Source: Linepithema humile (lineage: Eukaryota; Arthropoda; Insecta; Hymenoptera; Formicidae). Taken from it: a stretch of DNA of 64,000 bases. The position numbers and the translations under genes are program-made. This document shows, piece after piece, positions 51,901 to 62,820 of this stretch (positions are counted from its first letter, which is position 1; every line of letters begins with the position of its first letter). The notes beneath the pieces were generated by a model, which did not search any database, was not told the DNA's origin, and saw nothing but the letters and a program-made list of their open reading frames with translations. The DNA lies in contig NC_090128.1 of NCBI RefSeq assembly GCF_040581485.1, positions 34,936,931 to 35,000,930 of the forward strand. Direction: 5' to 3'.

Positions 51901-52234
51901 CGGCAATGTCGGCCTGTCTGATGTTGGCGCTGCTCTCATTATATGGAATATGAGCCTGTGCTAGCTCTCCTCTCGACGGCCCTTCGATGCCGCGTATCTT
52001 TCTACCAGCCACCTGTGTATCACGATCATCTGTATCTAGTATCTCTCTGCGAGAATTTCCACTTAAATTATTAATACAAAAAATTTTGTATTCTTGATAT
52101 TTTTAAACATATTAAGTTTACAAAGTATATTTTAACACGAATTAGATTTTCTACTTTTTTTAGCGTGACAAAAATTTTCCATCAATACAGACTTTATCCG
52201 GTAATTTTTACATTTACATTTATTTTTCACACAT
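48901..52234. other. Non-coding DNA, no gene recognised
   Basis: No integrase core continues from the copia fragment into this side. Apart from the tetranucleotide repeat, I see unique-looking mixed sequence. Confidence 0.6.
49998..50068. repeat. Mixed GAGC/GTGC tetranucleotide repeat
   Basis: Blocks of GCGT, GAGC, GAAC and GTGC units over about 70 bases, all related by single substitutions of one tetranucleotide. Confidence 0.9.
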
Positions 52235-52570
52235 ATACTGTAAAAACATTAGCGTGAGATTGCAACTATAATATTATAGTGGATAATTTTGAAACCAACT
52301 GCTGCAAATGTAAATTTTTATATGTATGTAAATTTACAGCTTGCGGACAAAATTAATTTCTAGTGCTGCAATGAAATAGATCGCACAAATTGAATTAATT
52401 ATTTTATGTATATATTTGCTTGTGCAGTCTGCTTCATTTTAATTTTAGAAATTAATTTTGCCTATAAGCTGCAAATTTACATATCTGTGGAAATTCACAC
52501 TTACAATAATTGATTCAAAATTACCCACTATAATAGTTGCAATTTTACCAAGTTTTTTATATTATACACG
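52235..52570. repeat. Imperfect foldback (MITE-like) element, about 335 bp
   Basis: The left arm (about 52235-52390) and right arm (about 52405-52570) are reverse complements over most of their length. Matching blocks include ATTGCAACTAT with TATAGTGG and TAATTTTGAA at the outer end (52259-52291 against 52514-52543), GTAAATTTACAGCTT against GCAAATTTACAT (52327-52341 and 52469-52480), and AAAATTAATTTCTA (52350-52363), whose complement lies at about 52446-52459. Towards the centre AATGAA and GCACAA also pair. The loop is AT-rich, about 15 bases. The outer ends (TATACTGTAAAAA-like) remain weakly complementary. No open frame of note is inside. Length, AT-richness and full-length self-complementarity fit a foldback MITE; an hpRNA or long pre-miRNA-like locus is an alternative. 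No clear target-site duplication was seen. Confidence 0.75.
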
Positions 52571-55500
52571 CAAATCTATTTCCGTCTGTAACGCGTGGAA
52601 TCGCGGTCGATTATGGGCAATATGGTGTACCGTAGTTCGAGGCAATGCCTACGGCGGCGGGGGAGTGAGAGGATGATCAGGTATATACGCAGAACGCGGA
52701 GGACTCGCACGAGGCCCCGCGCATCCATGGACCGTGGACTCTGCGGCCTGCGGTGCTGGCCGAGTACGTCGGGGCTTGGGGTTAATACGGTGGCCGGTGA
52801 TGCACGACCGACGCAACGCTGCGGGCAGAGCGGCTGACCGCACGCCAGCTGCCCAATGCCGGTCCGACCTGCCCGCAAAAATCTGTAGCTGACCCTTGTG
52901 CCCACGCGGGGAGCGCTTCGCCTTCCTCCTTCTCCCCCGAAGCGGCATCATCCTGCCACCCTCGTGTGTTGCGTCCTCCCGCTTGGAATATTACTCTTGT
53001 ACGTGGCTATCGGCTCGCTCGGTCCATCACTTAATGCCGTACAGGGTGTTTCCAAATTGCCGCCGGCCGTAATGTCCAAGGACAATCCGCGTTCCGACTG
53101 AAGAGAAAGTTCTGGTATATGTGAACGCTCTCGCGTGCGTTTAAGGATACCATTTTAATTGTATCGGTCAGTGTTATAAAGCTGTGAATCCATAAATTTT
53201 TAAAGCCTTCTCTACCGAAAACGTCTGAATAAAATTAAAAAATATATTCACAGTAATGTAATAATTTTCAGCTTTTATATAAAAATACTTTTTATCTTTC
53301 AATACAATAGTTCGTTCCTCTAATTTATCCGAAATTTTGTTTTATGGAATTACACATTTTTAATATTGCACAATGCAATTTTTCGCGCACAGTGGAATTT
53401 ATAACATCAGAAATCAAGTTGAAATTTTCACATCATGTAACCTTGTATTTCCATATATATATATTAACTTTTAATTCAATCGAATTTTCTACCCATATAA
53501 AATTTTAAAATATTCGCAAAATTTTATTTGGTCATTAAAAGAGAAGAGTATTATTAAATCCGATATGAAATTTTATTAAATCGAATGCCTTTCACGCACA
53601 TAAAAGCACGTACGGTAATGGAGATGGCCGCAACATGAACGATATTGGAATTTCACGCACGCCTGCACGGCAGCGAGGTAATTGCGTTAAACGACGCGGA
53701 TGCGTATGCGACTTCTGGTGCCTATTTCTGTGTCAGCTCGTATACACGCCGCGTAAAATAATGGAATTCTCATCGCGCTCTCTCGCTGGTAACAACGACA
53801 AAGGAAAAACGGCGCGCTCGATTCCCTCCCATTATGCGTCATCATTGTCAACTATACGTCGCCATCGATGCGCCGTCGTTATCACCGTCGTCATCTCGAT
53901 CGCCGACAGAAAACCGAACGGCCGCTGACTAACAATGCACTCGCGTGACTCACGCGCGCCATATTAATGCGACGAATTCTGGAGTTCCGGGGAACTTTAG
54001 TTTCCAAGGGATTCGACTCTCGGTTTTCTCGTTTCCACGCGTTCTCCACTCCGGCAGTCCCGGTTCCTTTTTACATTCACGCGTCGATCGCGCGAGTTTC
54101 TGCCCTCCCAAGTTGTATTTCCGAAAAGCGACGAGCGTGCGAGACCGTGAATATTAATGGCTGCTGACTCAACTCTTTCGCTAGTTAATGAGAAACATCA
54201 GTGTGCCGCAGAAACATCTGCTGAAATTTTCCTGGATTCATACAGGTTTTTTAATTGTAATTATTTAATCAGTGTTAACTTATATACTTATATATTCTTG
54301 AAGAAGTTCGCAAATATCGGCTTCCTCGAAATCGGTTAAGATACATCCCGTCCTTCGTGAGTTGTTTTTCCGATGTCGGCAAAATTTATTCGATCCACCT
54401 TTCTCATTTTAATATACCGGCGTTACATATCGCGACCGATCTCGATACCTTAGAACGCGTTCGCGAAAGAAACACCGGGAATCCTTCGTCGGTATGTCCT
54501 CGCGCGCGGCCTCGCAAACATATTCTATTTCCGAGAATTATGTAGGCGTTAATATGCAATCTCGCGAGCGAGATACGCATACCTGTGGCTAAAGACGTTT
54601 CACGTGGGAAAGATTCTCATTCAAGCGCGATGCGCGCTTCCTATATGGCTCGATCGAACCTGAGGGCCCGGACGCATCGCGGTAATTTAATTGACGCGCG
54701 CTGAAATTGCCACAAAAAAGTTCATCTCTTCCTTTAATGCTCCCTTTCCTTTCCCAGCCAGAGCGATCCAGCGCGTTTCCCACACTTTACGCGAACGCAT
54801 ACTGATTCGCCCGTAATTAATAACTCATCATCCGCAAGAAAAACTTCGTTACATACTTCGATCTGCCTCGAGACAATTATTAGAAATAAAATAACGGAAG
54901 AGTTCGGGAAAAGGGATTACATGACCTACTAAATTCCTAGACAAATCGTCTTACAAACTGTCCAGCGGGCAACTATTCGAGAAGCTTGGCGCCGTCGACG
55001 ATTTAGACGGTCGTCGAAGAAACTGATCCTGTAACTTCCACAAAGGCGTAACGGAAGGGAAGTTTGCCGGTCGTTATGTCTGAAAGGAGACTGGCACGAG
55101 TGAGTCGCGCAATCGGATTAGCATCAAAGTATCGTCTGGTTTCTGTACTCCTTCGGACCGTTTCGGATTCCCGGCGGATCCACTTTTCGTCAGGTATAAT
55201 AGGTATTTACTTGCGGTTCGAGGGTCGAGTGGCGTTTAAAATGAGCCCGATTATGTTGTTCCCATTGTCGGCGGTTTTCCAGTAGCGATACACTATTGTG
55301 ATCCGGCGCCATCCGTTTCATACGAATAAATGCTAACATATCTCGTATTCTTACAAGCTACCGTTCGGCATCGATTTTTCTTTCTCATCGCATCACCTGG
55401 CCGATTCAACCGGCTGGAAAACCTGTCTTTTCAAACGCGCTGGTCTTCTAATTTATCTTCTCGGTAATGACGAAAGCTCGTCTCGTCACGAGGAAACGGC

Positions 55501-56078
55501 CGGCGTCTTCCTGCGCGTCTTCCGTAGCCGAAATCCAATTTGCATGCAACGCAGGTAGAATGGACGAGATAATTGGTACACAGTAGGGATTACAGATCCG
55601 CGCCAAGACAATGGATATATACATCCAACTCGGCAGTGATATTGATATAGTGCGCGCAAGAGTCCCCACCAAATTTGTGCGCCGCTTAGTATCAGATTGT
55701 ACTGCCGTTGAAAATCAAGAAGTATCGACAAATTAGATTTAACCGATTAGATGAATTGCAGAATCTTGGAGTACAATTGATTTTTTATCTTAGATTTTTT
55801 TAACTGCGAATAATAACGATCTTTCATGTCTACGAGAAAGAATTACAAAGGTAAAAGTTTAGACATTAAAATATGAGCAAATTCCCTGGAAAATATAAGG
55901 ATAGAGCGAAGTTTCCTTCCTTGCAAAAAAAAAACAAAAATAAACTTGGAAATTGGAATGCGACTTGTCGGAAAAGAAATTCTCCGGAGAGATTCGCGTC
56001 GTGACAGCAACTTTCTCAAGATTGATTGGTCGGAGTAAATCATTTGGATCTCCTAAGAGCGTCCCCCGCGATTATAGT
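52571..56078. other. Non-coding DNA, no gene recognised
   Basis: GC-rich at 52590-52990 with overlapping Arg-rich frames. AT-rich at 53150-53590. On the minus strand an 88-codon stretch without ATG at its head (55448 to about 55714) is open but unrecognised. Confidence 0.55.
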
Positions 56079-56165
56079 ACGACGAGAAGAAGAAGGAGAA
56101 GAGGAGGATAAGAAAAGGAAGAAGCAGATGGTGAAGAGGGAGAGGCCGAAAAGAAGAGGAGGAAC
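56079..56165. repeat. Long purine-rich tract
   Basis: About 87 bases, almost all A or G on the plus strand (AGAAG and GAGGA words) with a few C/T interruptions. Confidence 0.85.
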
Positions 56166-59100
56166 GCTCACATAAATACGTACGCAACGCAAACAAAAAC
56201 CCCACAAAGGACCGCTCTCGTGGCAGATACGATCTCGCGGCATGCAGATACGAGCATACTAATCTCTCCGAGTGGTCTCTCCGAGGAAACGGCGTCCTTT
56301 TATTGTATCCATCTATGAAATATATTGGTGTCCACCCACACATCCGGGACGCAGTGGAATGATTCAATATGATTCCGGCCGTAAGAATTTATGGGTGTTT
56401 CTCGCCGTGCGCAGAATTGTTTAAATTCGCCAACAATAAAATTGCAAACAGAGCTGCAAAAGAAGAAATTGAATACAGCTGCGCGTACAAATGGAAATAA
56501 ACAAATTTATCATTCTTATCGATAATATTAAATAACAGAATCGGGAAAATGACGAAAATCGCGGTAAATGACGCATTGTTCAAAATCAATATTTTGTTAT
56601 ACAATTCCATTACACATTTGTACAGCCGAGAGAGGCTTCGATTGCAAATTTCCATGTCCGCGGCCTGATACAAGACATAAGCAAGCGGGCCCTCTCCGTC
56701 GGATTCGCGCGGCAGCAGGCGGCAATTTCAATTTCGAGACGCCAATCCAATCATGTAAATCAAGGGTGGCATTATTAGTGGCGGCAATCGAACTCGGCTA
56801 GGCCAATAGTAGTAGTAGTAGTAGTAGTAGCGGAGGAGAGCAGTAGGTGGAGGATACTGAGACAGAGTCGAAGGTGGAAGGGTTCTCCCGATCCCGAACG
56901 AAGGGAGCAGCGACGTCCAACTAATCCTAGGTTTACCTAATCGCCTACTCCCTTCGTCCCGAACGCGGTTCGGCAATTCCGCTCGTTCGCAAAGCGGCTT
57001 ACCCTTTCACCCCTTCCGCCGCTCTCTTACCGGCGCAGCCGAGTGCTTCTGTGTCTCCATCCACGGGTCCCGCAAATTGCTCGAACCGGAATCGATTTTC
57101 TAGAGATTCATCGATCGCTCGACAATGCGCAAACCACGTATTCGAACAATGGAATAGTTAAGGGATCAAATAAAATTAATTTCGAATAGTGTAAGTTATT
57201 TTACAGAAACACGCTCTTAGTTCGTTTTTAAAATTCAAAAGAATAGCGATGACATATTTACAAATCTTGGAAAAAACTGCGCAAGACATTGCACAATTGT
57301 GTGTACTTGATTTAAATTATTAATAGAACCGAGCTTACTTCAACGATTCGATAATCCTCACAAATTCCGAAGAGATCCATACATCTTCGGTGGAGGAAAA
57401 CGGAAGGTAAGCGCCTATACGAAATATAATCGACACACGACCGATAATTCCTGACGGTGGATGGGGGCGGGATGGGTACGATCGAACGAAAGCGTAAGCC
57501 GCGTAATCCTCCGTGAAATACCGTGTTGGATCGAGACGACCGAGAACTTTGCCGTACGCCCGAGGACATCGAGGGACATCGATTATTCGCGGGAAACCGC
57601 CCCCGTTAATCGTTTAAACTCCGCTGCAGGTGAATGTATGCATGCAGCGCCCGCGCCCGCGGCAGGTATCCGTGGAATCTCGTGATTCACGAAACCACGA
57701 GGGATCCCGTGGGAGGCGCGCTGAATATCGATATCCCGTGCCGTAAGAGTTTGGGAATCGCATCGCCGAAGTATCGATGGATGAAACATGCGTTTTATCG
57801 GCGATAAACCCGGCGCGTCGAGGCTTAACAGATGTTCGCGACGCGATTCGGAAATTCCACGCTGCTAACGCAAGCGCTAAATGATTGTTTATTCACGAAT
57901 TTGATTATTTTTTCATTCTACAAAGCGAAGAGACGCGTATTTTTAACTATTCCTTTTAATTACAGGAAGAAAGAGAATTCTGTAATTGATAGTAATAGAT
58001 TGGCGCGAATTTTTCGAAAGTCGTATAGGGGATATCCTGCGACCTGAAAATAGACCAGCTTTTAACCAGAACATTGTGCTCTCTTCAGTCTCCAACAGAA
58101 CAAATCCACGACGTCCGGTCTCCCACGGTCACACGTGTAAGACGCGGTTGCGACACGGACGTTCGCCCGCTAGACGAGCGGCTAGCGAAATCGTTGACTA
58201 CTGATGCTCATCGGACCGAATCAATGGTTCGCGAGGTAATGGATGTTGCTGATGGCAATGTCTTGTCGCGTCGCGGCTCGTCGACGCCACCTGCGTTAGC
58301 AGAGGAACTTGCAGAAGCACACTTGGCGCGGATTTACTCGGCACTTCTCCTCGATGACTTTAAATTCCTGTCGTTTTGTAAAGCAATAGACGTATCATGA
58401 GCCGCTTGCTTTCTCTCGGCTAAAGTTATTTCAATTTCGAGATACTCTCTGATATGAACGATTAATCACCGCTATTGTTGAAATTTTCATCAAGTAGATA
58501 GATTAATTGAGAACCTCGGCTTAATTAGGAACGAATTTGGCATTAAGCGAACGAATTACGACCTAATTATTCTCGCTTTTATTGCGCTTTAATTGCGCTT
58601 GCATTTCATCGTAGATGTGTAATGTAACGCGCGTTTCCACAAAAATTAATATTCAGTACCGCAAGGTAGTAATCTGCGAGAGAATTAAAGACTCGGTAGC
58701 CGGGATAGAGATCTTCGTGCAGTCACAGCTCGTTTGAGCGAATGCCTCAAGTGATTTCAGTTACACTTCGTTTGCGCGATCCGCCGGCGGCTCTTATTAT
58801 TTCCTTGTACGAGGGAGCGGTTTTTCAATTGTACCGCCGTAGCGATGGATCGCAATTGCGGGCCCGATGGCAACGGATAACATTGTGATCGTCAATCCAC
58901 AGCACCGTACAGGATCCGCGATGATAAGTCAGCTAGTTGCGCGGGGAGTTTACATAATTACGAATGTTCCGCGATCGAACATGCAATACTTCTCGAATGC
59001 AACATTCCCCGCTCCTTCACCACATCATACACGATTCAACATAATACAATTTGCGATATATAATACAATTCGAACATGGAGATCATTAATTAAATTAGTA

Positions 59101-60209
59101 CACGAAAACTGAAAGTATGATTCGCTAATTTGCATGAGGTACGCGCGAATTTTATTCCCTGCGTCGTGAATCGCTGGCGAAAATAATGCACACGGGCTTT
59201 GGAAATATTTGCGCAAATTTATTTTCTAATAGATCTTCCACTCGGACGCCTTCGTTGGCTCCCGGGGTCGTGTTTACCCGGCGTGGAGGTGGAATTACGA
59301 GCGAAAAGAACGGGAGATAGCGAAATAAATCACGAACCACGGCTCTTCCACGTTATGCTAATGACACCTCCTGCATCCTGTGTATCCTTCGCGCAAGACG
59401 CGAAAGTTCAGGCCGGCACGCCACGCGGGCGGCGTCGTTCTTCTTTTTACGGGACTCTGGGTAACACACCTCCTTGACGCAATTGCAGGAAATAAAACAC
59501 TCTCCCTCGACATTTCTCTACATTCAACGGCCGGGCAACGGTGCGAATCTTTCGCGTGGCGTCGGCAAAATCGGCGCGGATAACAAAAGATCACACGCAA
59601 CTTCAATAGTGATTTGAACGAAATGCATTCGCAAATATTTTTGGTGAATCAATAATATTGTGAGGTAGAAAAGGAGAAAAACATGGTTTCTGTCAGTTCA
59701 ATCAGCTGTCCAACATGGTTCGTCACGTCACGCGTTATCTCTTCACGATCCATTCGACGTTGTTTGTCAATGTTTTTATACGATCGTCATCGCGTGCGTA
59801 TTCATCGCGTATGAAGGTTCCCTGCTCGTCACGTCGCAATGTCGCGGTGATCACGAATTCATGACTAATGCTGGCAATCGGGCAGTCCGGCCGATACGCA
59901 CGTCAGGCACGAGTAAAAGCAACAGGACTGATCAACAGGCGAAGACACGCGCCATCGAGCACGCGCCGATAGATCTGACATCTCGACGCCCGACGCCATA
60001 CACGTGACCGGAGGCTCGTTACCCGGCCATCCTCCTCTTCCACCTCCTCCACCACCCCGTGGTCTCTTCCCGTCGGAAGACACGCGCCCGACGTCTCCCC
60101 CGATTTCCCAGAATCGACCTTCGGAAGATCGAATCGTGCCGCGTCGCTGAATCCGGACGACCCACCGCGAGCGTCCACGGGAGTTTCGTGGATCGGTCGG
60201 CGAACCGGC
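56166..60209. other. Non-coding DNA, no gene recognised
   Basis: At 57671-57712 a CCACG word can pair with CGTGG on either side, giving two mutually exclusive small hairpins. An 81-codon ATG frame at 58867-59112 is unrecognised. Confidence 0.55.
56806..56830. repeat. (AGT)n trinucleotide repeat
   Basis: Eight AGT units. Confidence 0.95.
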
Positions 60210-60233
60210 TTCTCTCTCTCTCTCTCTCTCTCT
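60210..60233. repeat. (CT)n microsatellite
   Basis: About eleven uninterrupted CT units. Confidence 0.95.
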
Positions 60234-60728
60234 TCCTGTCTTTCCCGGCCGGATGTCGAGATGGATGGCGGAGTTAAGGAGCGCGGACCGAGATGGTGAA
60301 ATCTGTTAATGCTTGTAACCCCCGTGGCAGCGGCATCTCCGCGCGCGATTATCTGTGGCACGGAACGATCGATGCTCGATGAGAGGTGCGGACCCTCCTA
60401 AACGGACCTAATTGCCATCTCTTCACCAACGCAGCTTCGCCCCGAGTATCAATGGACGAAATCCTGAATACTACGGCAATTTTATGTCTAATATTTAATT
60501 TATATTTTATATTTTTCTCACATTCAATTGCAATGTTATCGGTGCAATAAAGATCGAGCCAATTAACGCGCTCAGAGGCCGTAGTCTTATAATACTCACC
60601 ACGAATACCGGCGCGTCAGGAACGAGTCAGACCCCGGGCGAGATCTCTGCATCTCGAAATCCCATCTTAATAACGAAATCGCGCCGCCGCTCCCAGCAGG
60701 CTTGCCGTCGGCAGGCGGCAACCCGCGG

Positions 60729-60759
60729 CTCTTTTTCTCTCTCTTTCTCTCTTTTTCTC
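60729..60759. repeat. Imperfect CT/T tract
   Basis: Pyrimidine-only stretch of CTTTTT and CTCTCT words. Confidence 0.85.
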
Positions 60760-61091
60760 GGCTTGACGCGACGCGGCGGGAAAGGAAAAATTTGGGCCAT
60801 GGAAGCGCGCTTAAGGAGAACTTCCTCGCATACCAGGCGGCAGCGGCGTGAGGGTCCCACGGGAGAGGAGAGACCCGGGAGCGGCGGGGAAGGAAACCGG
60901 GCGACGCCGCCGCGCCGCAACGGCCACTAAATATTGTGTTCGCGCAGAGAATACAGCTCTCGGGACACGTGTAAGCGGGGCCGCGGGATTCCGTATGAGC
61001 AGATCGGCCCGCCGATTATACGCTAATTCAACGCAAATTCCTTCCCGGAGATATCTGTATCGCTCGCATACATCAGCGGAGGCCCCGCGGT

Positions 61092-61189
61092 AGCTGCTGC
61101 CGTTGCTGCCGACGTTGCTGCTACCCGCTCTCTGCTCCCGCTGCCGTTGTTGTTGCTGCTGCTGCTGCCGCCGCCGCCGTCGCTGCTCC
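61092..61189. repeat. GCT/GCC trinucleotide-rich tract
   Basis: Nearly 100 bases of GCTGCTGCC, GTTGTT and GCC-type units. On the minus strand it gives Gly/Ser/Asn/Ala homopolymer stretches inside a 92-codon frame without recognisable flanking domains, so I treat it as repeat rather than gene. Confidence 0.85.
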
Positions 61190-62661
61190 CGGTACCCTTC
61201 CCTCCCCGACCCGCCCGCGGTCTCCCAGGCTTAATCAGTATCCACGGGAAGACAACTATATAGCCGCGGCTTACGTAGTTTCGCGCACATGTGGCGTGCA
61301 TACGTCGCGGAGACGTTCGGTCCCACGGAAGGAGGACCGATGATAGACCGAGAAGGAAATCTCGCTCGCTACCAAGTGTTTTACGAGATCGGACTTTCTT
61401 GATTTTTCTTCACGGCGATGTCTGTTTTTAGACCCATGACACTTATAACGAAAATGCGGCACCTAATTAGATCAGATAAAAAAAATGCTTCTTATTAACT
61501 TTCCTGCCTATTCTGTTTTTGTCATACCGAGCTGCAGCAGTGACACTATCAAGTATTTACACATTGTACGGCTCTGGCTATTATAACCGTCATGCCCGAT
61601 GGTCATCTGAGATGGAATCGTGTTAGCGTCACGATGCGGTTACACAGTCGCACATTAATTAAGACTCTAATTAGTGTAAGAATTAGATATACATATGTAT
61701 GCCACTAACAATTAATATGAAAACGAAGAAGAGTTAAAAATTCAAAAGCCCGCTATTGCGGATTTCTTTCTCGCCGGTCTATTTAACGCGTCGGGTCTTC
61801 GCGCGAGAACGCGTTTACAAAAGGATCAATCGACGTCATTTCGATCGCGCGCTTTCTCACGCGACTACGCCCGGCTCGCTCTGAAGAAAGTCACGTCGCG
61901 CTGGCTGGAAAAGAAGCAGGCTACCGTATGCCCGCGGTATGTACCCTATACTGCGACCGAAGGTCCGGGGCAGAGGACCGAAGATATATCACGTTGTCGG
62001 CCGACATACCATTCTTTTGCGGCGTGGCGCGGCGCGGCGCGCGGCCGACACCGCGCGCCAGCAGCATTCACAAATTAAGGAGCGCCAAAGTCCACGGCGG
62101 CGCGGCGTAGGTATGGCGCTATCGCGCTTCATAAAACTTCGTTAGCACGCCGGGGGAAGTAGACGCGTCCGCGCCCGAGCCCCCTCCGGCCTCTTTCCCC
62201 TTCCGGCCCCCGGGTATATCCACATAAGCGCTGATGGCCCCGCGAGACCACCGTAAAAATTCATTTTGCACCTCGGCCGTGTAATTCAGTCGGATTCTTG
62301 CATCTTCACCAGCCGGACCAGCGGAGCGTATTAGATGGACCATGTCGGCGCACTTCGCAGTTAATGACTCCGCTCGGCCTGCCGGCGCAACGCGCTATGC
62401 GCGGTACGCTTAATAATTGTACTGCGACAGCGCGTCCTTAATTATTCGTTCATACGCGAGTGAATTCCGTACTCTATTTTTCAAAATCCATAAAAAATAT
62501 AGAAATAACGTTAGTAATAGCGGGCCACGCGTCTCGGTGAAAGAAGATTTCGATTTATTTCGAAAATTTAAATCTCACTTTCGATATTTTTCGTCTTTGC
62601 TGTAAATGTATTATTTACGATTCAATAATCTCATAAAACTCGTACCTCTCCGATGTCACTA

Positions 62662-62820
62662 GCGCCACGTGGCGACGTAATATCACGCCAGTGTCGTGTA
62701 CGTCTCGATGCATCGTCCGTTAATTTGCCGCGGAGACCGCGCATATAAAATGAGAGAGTCGCACAAGATGTACCTACGCCCTCATACAGAGACATACAGC
62801 GGCGCCACGTGTGGCAACGT
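62662..62820. promoter_or_regulatory. Paired CACGTG E-boxes flanking a TATA-like site
   Basis: CACGTG occurs at 62666-62671 within the 12-bp palindrome CGCCACGTGGCG and again at 62806-62811 within GGCGCCACGTGTGGC. The two sites share GCGCCACGTG followed, after one or two bases, by a GC-ACGTA-like tail, so they look like a duplicated module. Between them lies ATATAAAA (62743-62750). Canonical E-boxes of this kind bind bHLH factors such as Myc/Max or Clock/Cycle. No gene start is evident within the following 1 kb, so this is a motif call only. Confidence 0.25.

Noticed and set aside
55385..55412. A T-arm-like hairpin (GGCCG-ATTCAAC-CGGCT) considered as part of a tRNA
   Set aside because: The loop is out of register with a tRNA T loop, and no acceptor, D or anticodon arm can be formed upstream. 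Scanning both strands for A- and B-box pairs found no tRNA.
55448..55714. A minus-strand open stretch with hydrophobic segments, overlapped by a second frame
   Set aside because: It lacks an ATG at its head and matches no family I recognise.
45605..59135. POU octamers ATTTGCAT at 45605, 55538 and 59128
   Set aside because: Three 8-mers in 64 kb on two strands is about what chance gives, and they are not clustered.
61023..61301. A minus-strand frame with Gly/Ser/Asn/Ala runs resembling a developmental transcription factor linker
   Set aside because: The runs come directly from a trinucleotide repeat, and no DNA-binding domain flanks them.
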